Assembly (NCBI RefSeq): GCF_044891285.1
Contig: NZ_JAUIYO010000001.1
Coordinates: forward strand, 62,001-126,000
Reading direction: 5' to 3'
DNA: 64,000 bases
Source: Pseudobacillus lumedeiriae
GTDB lineage: Bacteria; Bacillota; Bacilli; Bacillales; Domibacillaceae
Below, one piece after another: positions 8,303-15,931 of this stretch (within the stretch, counting starts at the first letter, position 1; each line of letters begins with the position of its first letter). Position numbers and translations under genes: made by a program. Below the pieces are notes generated by a model that was not told where the DNA came from, ran no database searches, and worked only from the letters and a program-made list of their open reading frames with translations.

Positions 8303-10186
8303 TTATTGAACGAATTCTGATAAATAACTCCAGCGTTCAATGAAGTGTTCCAGCTTTTCATTTAACTGCTCCAGTTCCTCACTTAGCTGCTGGGCTTTTT
8401 CGAAGTCACTTCCCGCTGCTTCCAGCTCCTGCTCTGCTTCTGCGATACGCTCTTCTACTTTCGCCATTTCTTCTTCAATCGTATCCCATTCGCGCTGTTC
8501 GTGGTAACTTAACTTTTTCTTTTTCGTCTTTTCCTGTTTGACTTCTGTTTTTACTTCTTTAACGGGCAGTTCCTCTTGTTTTTCTACGATGGCTTGTTCT
8601 GCCAAATAGTCACTGTACAGTCCGTAATAAGATTCAATCATGCCATTTCCTTGGAAGACGAGCAGACGATCGGCGGTTTTATCTAGAAAATAACGATCAT
8701 GGGAAACAGTAATCACAACACCGGAAAACTCTTCCAAATAATCTTCCAGAACCGTCAATGTCTCAGTATCAAGATCGTTCGTCGGCTCATCCAGCAATAG
8801 TACATTGGGCTGTGTCATTAACAGCTTCAATAAATAAAGCCGGCGCTTTTCTCCACCAGACAGCTTGTAAATCGGCGTACCATGTGCATGCATCGGAAAG
8901 AGAAAACGCTCAAGCATTTGTGCAGCGGAAATCTTTTCCCCTGTCTTTGTCGTCACCACTTCGGCGGATTCGCGAATGTAAGCGATCATTCGCATGTTTT
9001 CATCCATATCGGTCCGTTCCTGTGTATAGTAGGCGGTCTTTACTGTTTGTCCCGTAATCATTTCCCCACTGTCAAACGATATTTTTCCGGCAAGCAGATT
9101 CATAAATGTAGATTTGCCGCTGCCATTTTTACCGACAATTCCAAGGCGGTCTCCTGGTTTAACGAGCAAGTCAAAGTGATTCAAAATCGTTTTTCCATCG
9201 AATGACTTCGATACATTTTTCAATTCAAATACTTGCTTTCCGAGCCGGCTGCCCTGCACCGACAAATCAACTTGTTCTTTTTTCGGGCCTTGGCCAAGTG
9301 AGCCTTCTAATTGTTCAAAACGGTCAATCCGCGCCTTTTGTTTCGTTGATCTCGCTTTTGCTCCTCTGCGCATCCAAGCAAGCTCCCGCCGATATAAGTT
9401 TCTCCGCTTATCTTCAGCGGCAGACTGCTGTTCTTCCCGCTCTGCCTTAGCAGCAATATAATCCTGGTAATTTCCATTATATGTATACAGGAGGCCATGA
9501 TCCAATTCAAACATTCTATTCGTTACCCGATCAAGAAAATAACGGTCATGGGTCACAAGCAGCACTGCTCCTGAATACTTGCTTAAATAATCTTCCAGCC
9601 AGCGGATCGTCTCGAAATCAAGATGGTTCGTCGGCTCATCCAAAATGAGCAGATCCGGTGTTTCAATCAGCACTTGAGCAAGTGCCACCCGCTTTTTCTG
9701 ACCACCGGAAAGTTCGCCGATTTTCCGGCTGAAATCCGGAATACCAAGCCGGGTCAAAATCGCTTCTGCATTCGTATTCGCTTCCCATGCACCGAGAGCA
9801 TCCATTTGTTTTTGCAGTTCGAACAGCTTCTCAGCTACCACCGTACTTTCTGGCTCCTTTTCAAGCTGTTTGAGCGTGCCTTCGTAATCTTTTAACAGCT
9901 TGATCACCGGCGCCTCACTTAAAAATAGTTGATCCATGACAGTCAGTGCCGGATTCATTTCAGGCTCCTGCTCTAAATAAGCGATCGTATAATCGTTCGG
10001 AGAAACAATCTCTCCGTTGTCAGGCACGTCCTTTCCTGCTACGATTTTTAGCAGGCTTGATTTGCCTGTTCCATTGACACCAATTAATCCAATCCGTTCT
10101 TTTTCGGCAATAGAAAAAGTCAGCCCATTAAACAACACTTTTTCTCCGTACGATTTTGTCATCCCTTGCACAGTCAGTGCTCTCAT
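8303..10186 (-). CDS. ABC-F ATPase (Uup/YfmR-like)
   Basis: 627 residues with two ABC cassettes and no membrane segments, typical of ABC-F proteins that act on the ribosome. Walker A motifs are GVNGTGKSS at 36-44 and GKNGSGKST near residue 351. Signatures are LSGGQKKR and LSGGEKRR, Walker B motifs are LLILDEPTNHLD and VLLLDEPTNDLD. The inter-domain linker is basic and helical (RRELAWMRRGAKARSTKQKA). The last 90 residues are a charged coiled coil, the Uup/YfmR type C-terminal domain. YfmR-like proteins rescue ribosomes stalled at difficult sequences together with EF-P; I infer the same here rather than antibiotic resistance. Confidence 0.9.
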   Translation of the reverse strand: MRALTVQGMTKSYGEKVLFNGLTFSIAEKERIGLIGVNGTGKSSLLKIVAGKDVPDNGEIVSPNDYTIAYLEQEPEMNPALTVMDQLFLSEAPVIKLLKDYEGTLKQLEKEPESTVVAEKLFELQKQMDALGAWEANTNAEAILTRLGIPDFSRKIGELSGGQKKRVALAQVLIETPDLLILDEPTNHLDFETIRWLEDYLSKYSGAVLLVTHDRYFLDRVTNRMFELDHGLLYTYNGNYQDYIAAKAEREEQQSAAEDKRRNLYRRELAWMRRGAKARSTKQKARIDRFEQLEGSLGQGPKKEQVDLSVQGSRLGKQVFELKNVSKSFDGKTILNHFDLLVKPGDRLGIVGKNGSGKSTFMNLLAGKISFDSGEMITGQTVKTAYYTQERTDMDENMRMIAYIRESAEVVTTKTGEKISAAQMLERFLFPMHAHGTPIYKLSGGEKRRLYLLKLLMTQPNVLLLDEPTNDLDTETLTVLEDYLEEFSGVVITVSHDRYFLDKTADRLLVFQGNGMIESYYGLYSDYLAEQAIVEKQEELPVKEVKTEVKQEKTKKKKLSYHEQREWDTIEEEMAKVEERIAEAEQELEAAGSDFEKAQQLSEELEQLNEKLEHFIERWSYLSEFVQ

Positions 10187-10211
10187 TTATGTTCTCTCCC
10201 CATTTTGCAGA

Positions 10212-10709
10212 TCATTCGCTGTTCGGTGCTGTTTCCAGCGTCTCGACAATAAAACCGACTAAATCACCAAGTTCTTCTATCATGTCTTCTGTGATCGTCC
10301 GTTCAAAATAAATATGCCACTCATGAACCGTTTCCATTTGATTGGATGCGATTTTTTTCCGTTCATAGCGTCTCGCTGCTCCCCATCCATTCTCCAGACG
10401 ATTCATGCATCCGTCCGTAAGTACATGCTCCGGCCCCGTATACACGATGTGCAAAGACACTCCTGGAAACGCTCCGGGAAGCTTCATCAATTCACCTGCT
10501 AGCTTTTCCAGATCTGCCTGAATGATCAGGGTCACGCGAAGTTGCGGTTTTTCTTTCAATGAAAAAGTGATGGCTGCTTCCCGTCCAAGACTGGCAAGAT
10601 CAACCTTATCACTGCGGCTGTGAATGTGAAGAAGGTCATCCAGGTCACGGTCGTAGACTTCAGCTTGTATCATAAATTTGATATTATCAAAAGCTGTTGG
10701 ATCAAACAA
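10212..10709 (-). CDS. Hypothetical protein
   Basis: 165 residues, mixed alpha/beta, mildly acidic, no signal peptide, no membrane segment and no cysteine-rich motif. I do not recognise a family. Alternating hydrophobic strands near residues 45-62 (AAITFSLKEKPQLRVTLIIQ) and a WHIYFERT strand near 128 suggest a small folded domain. It lies 26 bases upstream of the ABC-F gene on the same strand, so the two may be co-transcribed. Codon use looks like its neighbours. Confidence 0.65.
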   Translation of the reverse strand: MFDPTAFDNIKFMIQAEVYDRDLDDLLHIHSRSDKVDLASLGREAAITFSLKEKPQLRVTLIIQADLEKLAGELMKLPGAFPGVSLHIVYTGPEHVLTDGCMNRLENGWGAARRYERKKIASNQMETVHEWHIYFERTITEDMIEELGDLVGFIVETLETAPNSE

Positions 10710-10763
10710 TGAAACACCTTCTTTCAGTCCAAAACATATAAAATGAATGTTGTCTATATCTTT

Positions 10764-11444
10764 TTATTTTCTTTTTCCCATCATAAATAGGGTGAAAAAT
10801 GTCAGCGCCTGTTTTAATTCGGGCGGAAAAGACCTTGCATCTGATTCTGTGACACCGCCCTTGTATACATGTTTTTCATTAATATACTTAAACCCATGTT
10901 CGGATGCCAATTTGGTAAACTCCCAAGGCATCATTGTGTTCATAATAACTGAATCTCCACTTAGACGGCCATAACTATTTTCTCTCGGTCCCGCTGTCGG
11001 CCCCAATATCGCTGCACAGAGTTTCCCTTCAGGCTTTAGCACCCGATTAATTTCCTGAAGTACATGAGCCGGATTTTCTGTCCATTCAAGGGAATTGATT
11101 GCCATAACAGCATCCAGCTTTCCAGCTTCAAATGGAAGATGCGCTAAATCTCCCTGCTTAAATGTGAGATGATCCTTTTCAAACCTTCGGGCGAATTCTA
11201 TCATCTTGTTAGATAAATCAATTCCGATCACTTTATAACCGGCTTGATGCAGTTTTAGGCTGCCATACCCATCCCCGCAGCCTAAATCTGCTACAAAACT
11301 GTTGGGCGGGACATGAGTGACGAAAAAAGGACAAATGGCTTTTCGGCTGCCATGCTCCCACATTTCTGCACTCTTTGACTGCCATCCGCCTGCCCTTTCA
11401 TTCCACTGACCTTTCGCATCTTCATGCCATGATATATTTGTCAT
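10764..11444 (-). CDS. Class I SAM-dependent methyltransferase (Methyltransf_11 type)
   Basis: About 226 residues from ATG 11444, which has GGGAGG seven bases upstream; an ATG two codons earlier is too near. Motif I is VADLGCGDGYGSLKLHQAGY near residue 52, followed by the acidic VIGIDLSNKM, the LPFEAGKLDAVMAINSLEW region and the post-motif helix NRVLKPEGKLC. This is the UbiE/small-molecule methyltransferase fold. The substrate cannot be told. It is monocistronic, separated from the next upstream gene by a repeat region. Confidence 0.85.
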   Translation of the reverse strand: MTNISWHEDAKGQWNERAGGWQSKSAEMWEHGSRKAICPFFVTHVPPNSFVADLGCGDGYGSLKLHQAGYKVIGIDLSNKMIEFARRFEKDHLTFKQGDLAHLPFEAGKLDAVMAINSLEWTENPAHVLQEINRVLKPEGKLCAAILGPTAGPRENSYGRLSGDSVIMNTMMPWEFTKLASEHGFKYINEKHVYKGGVTESDARSFPPELKQALTFFTLFMMGKRK

Positions 11445-11485
11445 CTTCATTCCTCCCTGCTTTCTTTTTATGTTGGCTTTGTAAA

Positions 11486-11570
11486 CGTGCCTGTTGATTT
11501 CCGCAGGATTCTCGTGCCTTCCGCTCCAATTAATAAAGGAGCATAATCAACCACCGTCATTAACATAGCC
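11486..11570. repeat. GTTGATT/AATCAAC palindromic repeat, copy 1
   Basis: Begins CGTGCCTGTTGATTTCCGC and ends AATCAACCACCGTCATTAACATA. Matches copies at 22042 and 36583. The GTTGATT and AATCAAC ends are inverted, so each copy is MITE-like. This copy carries a short internal insertion that repeats the GTGCC and CCGC words. Confidence 0.6.
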
Positions 11571-11606
11571 TTTATTTTAAAGCAAGCGAACTGTTTTCGG
11601 CAATAA

Positions 11607-11641
11607 AATGAAACCGCTCGCAAGCTGCAGGCGGTTTCATT
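11607..11641. terminator. Inverted repeat, probable terminator
   Basis: AATGAAACCGC and GCGGTTTCATT form an 11-bp perfect stem with a 13-base loop, in the 360-base gap between mntR and the methyltransferase gene. T-runs are weak on both strands, so it may be a bidirectional or decayed terminator. The rest of this gap (11571-11803) shows nothing else I can name. Confidence 0.5.
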
Positions 11642-11803
11642 GCATGGACCTATGTAGCGGCACCTATTGATGACCGGTCTTCTTGGAACAGGCATATCAA
11701 TCCTCGCACCAACACTATTTAGATAGCCAGCGGGTTAACAATCGCTAATCACACATTGAAAATGAGGCTAGACTTCTTTCTATCATCCTAGGAAGCGGGT
11801 TCT

Positions 11804-12223
11804 TTATTCTAACGGCTTCTTTTGTACGGAAAGCAGCCCTTCGATTCTGGCCGGTTCTTCGTTAAAATATTCCACAAGATCAGCAATCCGATCAATAGAA
11901 TCCCAGCTCAAATGATGTTCAATTCCTTCCACATCCTCATAAATGTGTTCTTCTTTTACACCGATAATTCGCAGAAACTCTTCTAATAAATCGTGTCTTT
12001 CTACGAGGCGCTTACCAATTTTTTTCCCTTTGGCCGTCAAGACTAATCCACGATATCTTTCATATATTAAATATTCATCTTTATCTAGTTTCTGAACCAT
12101 TTTCGTTACGGATGAAGGGTGAACGGATAATGCTTCCGCAATATCGGACACACGTGCGTATCCTTTTGTATCTATAAGTATGAAAATCTGTTCTATATAA
12201 TCTTCCATGCTTGGTGTCGGCAT
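11804..12223 (-). CDS. mntR: Manganese transport regulator MntR
   Basis: 139 residues, DtxR family. Dimeric repressor that binds Mn(II) and shuts off manganese uptake genes. The start is ATG 12223 with AGGAGGT five bases upstream, giving MPTPSMEDYIEQIF; metal ligands Asp8 and Glu11 are in this segment. The winged helix follows (ARVSDIAEALSVHPSSVTKMVQ). The remaining ligands lie in ERHDLLE near residue 77 and GIEHHLSWDS near 100. Length and sequence are very close to B. subtilis MntR. Monocistronic and divergent from cspD. Confidence 0.96.
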   Translation of the reverse strand: MPTPSMEDYIEQIFILIDTKGYARVSDIAEALSVHPSSVTKMVQKLDKDEYLIYERYRGLVLTAKGKKIGKRLVERHDLLEEFLRIIGVKEEHIYEDVEGIEHHLSWDSIDRIADLVEYFNEEPARIEGLLSVQKKPLE

Positions 12224-12349
12224 CTGGTACCTCCTGAATATACTCATCAAATCAAGTTTACTATAACAGTTATTTTATTACAAGACAGCGAAATATTCCT
12301 TGTAAATCAAGCAAAAATAAGTTTTTTGACTATTCTATCTTTTCTCTTC

Positions 12350-12378
12350 TTGACTACTCTTATACTTTATTGTATATT
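12350..12378 (+). promoter_or_regulatory. cspD promoter (sigma-A type)
   Basis: TTGACT at 12350-12355, a 17-base spacer and TATATT at 12373-12378. The start site would fall near 12386, giving a leader of about 90 nt with the stem GAACAGA/TCTGTTC at 12390-12407. Long structured leaders are typical of cold-shock genes. Confidence 0.75.
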
Positions 12379-12389
12379 ATAGGTATTAT

Positions 12390-12407
12390 GAACAGACTTT
12401 TCTGTTC
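12390..12407 (+). promoter_or_regulatory. 5' leader hairpin of cspD
   Basis: GAACAGA and TCTGTTC around a CTTT loop, at or near the 5' end of the predicted transcript. It could stabilise the mRNA end or take part in temperature-dependent folding. Confidence 0.45.
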
Positions 12408-12476
12408 ATAATGAATACTTTGATTTGGGCACATATAGATAAGATGTGTTTCGAAGATTTAGGAGGATTCATAAAC

Positions 12477-12677
12477 ATGCAAAACGGTAAAGTAAAATGG
12501 TTTAACAATGAAAAAGGTTTCGGATTTATCGAAGTAGAAGGCGGAGACGATGTATTCGTTCACTTCACTGCAATCGAAGGCGATGGCTACAAGTCTTTAG
12601 AAGAAGGTCAAGAAGTTTCTTTTGAAATCGTAGAAGGAAACCGTGGACCTCAAGCAGCTAACGTTGTAAAACTTTAA
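12477..12677 (+). CDS. cspD: Cold shock protein
   Basis: 66 residues, a single cold-shock domain. Binds single-stranded RNA and DNA as an RNA chaperone. RNP1 is KGFGFIEV and RNP2 is VFVHF. The start is ATG 12477, ten bases after AGGAGG. Position next to ypeQ-ypeP and near-identity by eye to B. subtilis CspD support that symbol over CspB or CspC. A strong terminator follows. Confidence 0.95.
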   Translation: MQNGKVKWFNNEKGFGFIEVEGGDDVFVHFTAIEGDGYKSLEEGQEVSFEIVEGNRGPQAANVVKL

Positions 12678-12689
12678 TCTCGACTAACA

Positions 12690-12718
12690 AAGCCGGCATT
12701 TCTGCCGGCTTTTTTTCA
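12690..12718 (+). terminator. cspD terminator
   Basis: AAGCCGGCA and TGCCGGCTT stem with TTTTTTT following on the plus strand, just after cspD and before the convergent ypeQ gene. Confidence 0.92.
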
Positions 12719-12721
12719 TTA

Positions 12722-12901
12722 TTATTTAAGCAGCTGTTCCCCGCATTTTCTCAGCTGTTCTCCTACCGTACATTTTGTAATACAAAACTTATGGGCAAAC
12801 GCTTTGCCTTTTTCTTTTCGGAAAACGGCTTTTAATAAGCAATCTTCACAATACGTATCAAGAATCTCTCCCATTTCCGCCATAAGCTGTTTTCTTTCCA
12901 A
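12722..12901 (-). CDS. ypeQ: Small zinc-finger protein (YpeQ-like)
   Basis: 59 residues with cysteine pairs in CEDC and CITKCTVGEQL, the zf-C2HCIx2C type. I choose TTG 12901, with AAAGGTG eight bases upstream; a GTG three codons earlier overlaps that site. It lies next to the YpeP-like gene as in B. subtilis. Probably a Zn-binding cytosolic protein; role unknown. Confidence 0.8.
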   Translation of the reverse strand: MERKQLMAEMGEILDTYCEDCLLKAVFRKEKGKAFAHKFCITKCTVGEQLRKCGEQLLK

Positions 12902-12934
12902 GCATGTCACACCTTTCTATATCCATCCTTTTTC

Positions 12935-13588
12935 TTAAGAGATCACAGAATGACTATTGACAAAGTTCCCTTGCAGTGCCTGATTGGCCAATTTATCTGC
13001 TTCTTTATTTTGCCTTCTGTCCACTGGTTTGTAAAGCGGTGTAAGACGAAGGGATTCTATTTTACTTTCAATCCGATCCAGCCATTTATTCAACGTATCG
13101 TCGAAGCAGGGCCATTCTCCTGTCAGCTGTTTTAATACTACATGAGAATCGCCGGTAATAGTAACGGGAACTTGTTTTACACCAATCGTTTCGAGCAGTC
13201 CAATCGCTTTATAAAGTGCTGCGTATTCTGCCTCGTTGTTCGATTCGAGCTGCGTCATTTGTTCATTCACCCGACAGCGCCACTGATCCCCATTTTTCTT
13301 ATAGTAAATAACAATGCCTACCCCGGCGGTTTGCGTATCCCGCTCAAATCCTCCATCGAAATAGACCTCCACGTCCCCTGGCTCTTCGTCTAATTTCTTA
13401 TTTAATTTAATAAACTCCTTGACTGTCCATTCATTTAACAGCTCATCCATGACTGCTGCTGATTTCATTCGTCCCGATTTTGTCAGATCCTCAATAATAG
13501 GCAAAACATGTTCCTTCGTCAGCCAACCTGACTCAAATTCCGTTTTCCTTCCCTTAAATTCGTAGTGCCACTTAATTTTCATTTTCAT
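12935..13588 (-). CDS. ypeP: RNase H-like protein (YpeP)
   Basis: 217 residues. The first ~70 form a small extra N-terminal domain; the rest is an RNase HI fold. The acidic active-site set appears complete: VYFDGG near residue 74, NNEAEY near 117, TGDS near 147 and NKEADKLANQA near 196. It may cleave RNA in RNA-DNA hybrids, although the B. subtilis homologue has little shown activity. A second RNase H-like gene, ypdQ, lies divergently 630 bases away, beyond the tandem repeat. Confidence 0.85.
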   Translation of the reverse strand: MKMKIKWHYEFKGRKTEFESGWLTKEHVLPIIEDLTKSGRMKSAAVMDELLNEWTVKEFIKLNKKLDEEPGDVEVYFDGGFERDTQTAGVGIVIYYKKNGDQWRCRVNEQMTQLESNNEAEYAALYKAIGLLETIGVKQVPVTITGDSHVVLKQLTGEWPCFDDTLNKWLDRIESKIESLRLTPLYKPVDRRQNKEADKLANQALQGNFVNSHSVIS

Positions 13589-13772
13589 GATCGATCCCTG
13601 CTTTCTTCTTCACCATTTTTCACGATTTTGTATAGTGTACGTTATGCTCAAATACGCCAATAAAGACAGGTTTTTTATAATTTTTTCTTGTGTCGGAAAA
13701 CTGCTGATATGTATATCTTTTCCCATTTGCATGAAAAGTTTCCGAAAGACTAAAAACAACCTCTCAGCCAGC
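13589..13772. other. Intergenic region before the tandem repeat
   Basis: AT-rich stretch upstream of ypeP. It must hold the ypeP promoter on the minus strand, though no hexamer pair stands out. No gene is credible here. Confidence 0.4.
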
Positions 13773-14150
13773 TCCGCTTTTCCCTTGTCTAGCTTCAGCG
13801 CCTTGCTCCTCGGGTCAAATAACCTTCGCTCAATGAAGTCAAAAGACGGCTTCTTTGAACGAAGAACATTTGCCTGTCGGAGCAGAACAGGCGCTTCCGC
13901 TTTTCCCTTGTCTAGCTCCAGCGCCTTGCTCCTCGGGTCAAATAACCTTCGCTCAATGAAGTCAAAAGACGGCTTCTTTGAACGAAGAACATTTGCCTGT
14001 CGGAGCAGAACAGGCGCTTCCGCTTTTCCCTTGTCTAGTTCCAGCACCTTGCTCCTCGGGTCAAATAACCTTCGCTCAATGAAGTCAAAGGACGACTTCT
14101 TTAAACAAAAAACATTTGCCTGTCGGAGCAGAACAGGTGCTTCCGCTTTT
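13773..14150. repeat. Tandem 123-bp palindromic repeat (three full copies plus a stub)
   Basis: Copies begin at 13773, 13896 and 14019 with TCCGCTTTTCCCTTGTCTAG; a 9-base stub of a fourth begins at 14142. The period is exactly 123 bp, a multiple of three, which leaves both strands open across the array; I regard those frames as artefacts. Each unit folds into a long hairpin: AGCGCC with GGCGCT, TGCTCC with GGAGCA, and TTCGCTCAATGAAG with CTTCTTTGAACGAA. Copy 3 has changed to AGCACC on one arm and GGTGCT on the other, keeping the pairing. Copies 1 and 2 are nearly identical; copy 3 is more diverged. Confidence 0.9.
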
Positions 14151-14154
14151 ATTA

Positions 14155-14183
14155 TTGCAAGTTTTTTGTTTTTTTTGTACAAT
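14155..14183 (+). promoter_or_regulatory. ypdQ promoter (sigma-A type)
   Basis: TTGCAA at 14155-14160, a 17-base T-rich spacer and TACAAT at 14178-14183, directly after the repeat array and 32 bases before the predicted ypdQ start. Confidence 0.65.
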
Positions 14184-14214
14184 TTACTGTTATGAAGACA
14201 AAGGGGGTATTTGT

Positions 14215-14616
14215 TTGTTTGAAGTATATACGGATGGGGCCAGTACTGGTTCTCCTGGGTTAGCAGGTGCCGGTATTTTCATTAAGGACGGCAGCCATGT
14301 CAGTCAGCACTCCATTCCTCTTGGTGTAAAGGATACACATGAAGCAGAGTTTATTGCTGTGATTAAAGCACTTGAGGTGTTGAAGGACATGGGGGCGGCG
14401 ACCGTTTCCCTGCGCAGCGATTCACAAACCGTTGTACAGGCGATTGAGAAAGAATATATACATAAAGACCTTTATAAACCGCTGTTAGCTGACATTTTAG
14501 CTTTATCAAAAGAATTTCCGCTTTTCTTTGTGAAGTGGATTCCGAGCAAAGAGAATCGCGCGGATGATCTTGCCCGCCAGGCGATTAGAAAGAATAAAGG
14601 ACATGAAGACCAATGA
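14215..14616 (+). CDS. ypdQ: RNase HI-like protein (YpdQ)
   Basis: 133 residues, single RNase HI domain. The start is TTG 14215, six bases after AAAGGGGGT, giving MFEVYTDGAS; an in-frame extension reaches back into the repeat array and is not credible. Active-site acids: YTDGAS near residue 6, HEAEF near 45, LRSDS near 70 and ENRADDLARQA near 115. It overlaps eamA by an ATGA. Role in RNA-DNA hybrid turnover is inferred from the fold. Confidence 0.85.
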   Translation: MFEVYTDGASTGSPGLAGAGIFIKDGSHVSQHSIPLGVKDTHEAEFIAVIKALEVLKDMGAATVSLRSDSQTVVQAIEKEYIHKDLYKPLLADILALSKEFPLFFVKWIPSKENRADDLARQAIRKNKGHEDQ

Positions 14617-15518
14617 GATGGCTTGCAGAACTTTCTTTATTATTTGTTGCCCTTATTTGGGGAGTGACCTTCGTTATTGTTCAGCAGGCGATTGCCTTTT
14701 TGCCGCCGCTGTTATTTAACGGCCTCCGCTTTCTGCTTGCCGCTCTCCTGCTTTTCGCGATCATCCTTTTTCGTAAAGAAACAGCCAAACTTACGGCAAA
14801 AACGTGGAAACACGGATTGATTTTAGGTGTTTGTCTGACGATCGGTTATGCTTTTCAAACGATTGGCTTATTGTATACAACGGTCTCTAAAACAGGCTTT
14901 ATTACTGGGTTAAGCGTAGTGCTTGTACCGCTTCTTTCTCTTATTCTTTTAAAAAAGAGGCCGGCACTAAACGCTGCAGTCGGGTCGGTAACAGCTGCGG
15001 CTGGCTTATATTTATTGACAGCTGGCGGTGCCGGCGGATGGAATATCGGCGATTTTTTCGTTTTGATTGGTGCATTGGGTTTCGCCTTTCATATCATATA
15101 TACTGATGTGTTTACCCAACATTCCTCCGCATTAACATTAACCGCTGTACAAGTTATCACTGTCGCTGCGTTATGTTTTATAGGCGGGTTCCTGTTAGAA
15201 GACTGGCATTCAGCATTAACAGCTGCCAATTTAACGAATCCTTCTGTCTTGAGTACCCTTCTCATTACAGCTTTCCTTGCGACTGCTCTTGCGTTTTTTA
15301 TCCAGACGAGCGCTCAGAAATATACGACACCAACAAGGGTGGTTCTTATTCTGTCGATGGAGCCAGTGTTCGGAGCTTTAACTGCCTTCTTCTGGATCGA
15401 TGAACGGCTGACTGCTGCTGGGTTAACCGGCTGTGCCTTTATCTTCATTGGTATGCTGCTGGCAGAAATCCCCGTTCAGAAGTGGCTGAACTTTAGGTCT
15501 GCTGCGGATAAGTCATAA
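14613..15518 (+). CDS. EamA/DMT family transporter
   Basis: 301 residues with about ten hydrophobic segments arranged as two EamA halves; the second begins near residue 148 (GDFFVLIGALGFAFHIIYTDVF). The N-terminus has the family hallmark ALIWGVTFV and the second half ends with SMEPVFGALTAFFWIDERLT. Members export amino acids or other metabolites; the substrate is unknown. Translation is coupled to ypdQ, and a long inverted repeat ends the transcript. Confidence 0.92.
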   Translation: MRWLAELSLLFVALIWGVTFVIVQQAIAFLPPLLFNGLRFLLAALLLFAIILFRKETAKLTAKTWKHGLILGVCLTIGYAFQTIGLLYTTVSKTGFITGLSVVLVPLLSLILLKKRPALNAAVGSVTAAAGLYLLTAGGAGGWNIGDFFVLIGALGFAFHIIYTDVFTQHSSALTLTAVQVITVAALCFIGGFLLEDWHSALTAANLTNPSVLSTLLITAFLATALAFFIQTSAQKYTTPTRVVLILSMEPVFGALTAFFWIDERLTAAGLTGCAFIFIGMLLAEIPVQKWLNFRSAADKS

Positions 15519-15524
15519 GAAAAA

Positions 15525-15632
15525 CAGAGTTGTCTCATAAAGACTGCCCCCTCTCATACTACTTATCTATACTCCTTAAAGAGGAGTAAGCGGAGTAAGA
15601 GGGGCTGATACCTTATCTCTGAGACAGCTCTG
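15525..15632. terminator. Long bidirectional terminator between convergent genes
   Basis: The outer arms CAGAGTTGTCTCA and TGAGACAGCTCTG pair over 108 bases. Inside, CCCCTCTCATACTAC faces GAGTAAGAGGGG and ACTCCTT faces AGGAGT. T-rich tracts follow on both strands (TTTTATT on plus, TTTTTCTTATG on minus). It separates eamA from the convergent 95-residue gene. Confidence 0.75.
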
Positions 15633-15635
15633 CTT

Positions 15636-15923
15636 TTATTCTAACAAACCAGCCGAGCGGGCAAACCGCATAGCCGCCTGCTGATCTCCTATCCCCTTTT
15701 CTTTAAACCATTCCAATAAAGATAAGAAAAAACTGCCATCAAATTCCCTTTGTACTTTTAATGTAATGTCTACAGCCGTAATTACTAAAGAATCGGCTGC
15801 CTCGGTAGACCTTTTCCCAAAATAAATAAACGAGATCGTATCATCTGAAAACCTGAAACCTTTTCCTTCCAACTCAAGTAAATAATCGGCCAAGGTTTGT
15901 TCTTTCTCCACTTTCGTTCCCAC
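15636..15923 (-). CDS. Small conserved hypothetical protein
   Basis: 95 residues, acidic, no signal peptide or membrane segment. The C-terminal half looks helical (FFLSLLEWFKEKGIGDQQAAM). It may belong to the DUF6123 group found beside the exonuclease gene in bacilli, but I am not sure. It starts eight bases after the exonuclease stop, so it is co-transcribed with it. Confidence 0.65.
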   Translation of the reverse strand: MGTKVEKEQTLADYLLELEGKGFRFSDDTISFIYFGKRSTEAADSLVITAVDITLKVQREFDGSFFLSLLEWFKEKGIGDQQAAMRFARSAGLLE

Positions 15924-15931
15924 CTTAGAAG

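Noticed and set aside
11468..11695. 75-codon minus-strand frame
   Set aside because: It runs through a palindromic repeat and a hairpin, has no ribosome site and no recognisable protein features.
13773..14150. CRISPR-like array
   Set aside because: The units are directly abutting with no unique spacers, are 123 bp long, and no cas genes are nearby.
13587..14195. Long open frames on both strands (about 190-200 codons) with internal 41-residue repeats
   Set aside because: They arise because the palindromic repeat unit is 123 bp, a multiple of three, with no stops. Neither frame has a ribosome site or family features, and the two overlap completely.
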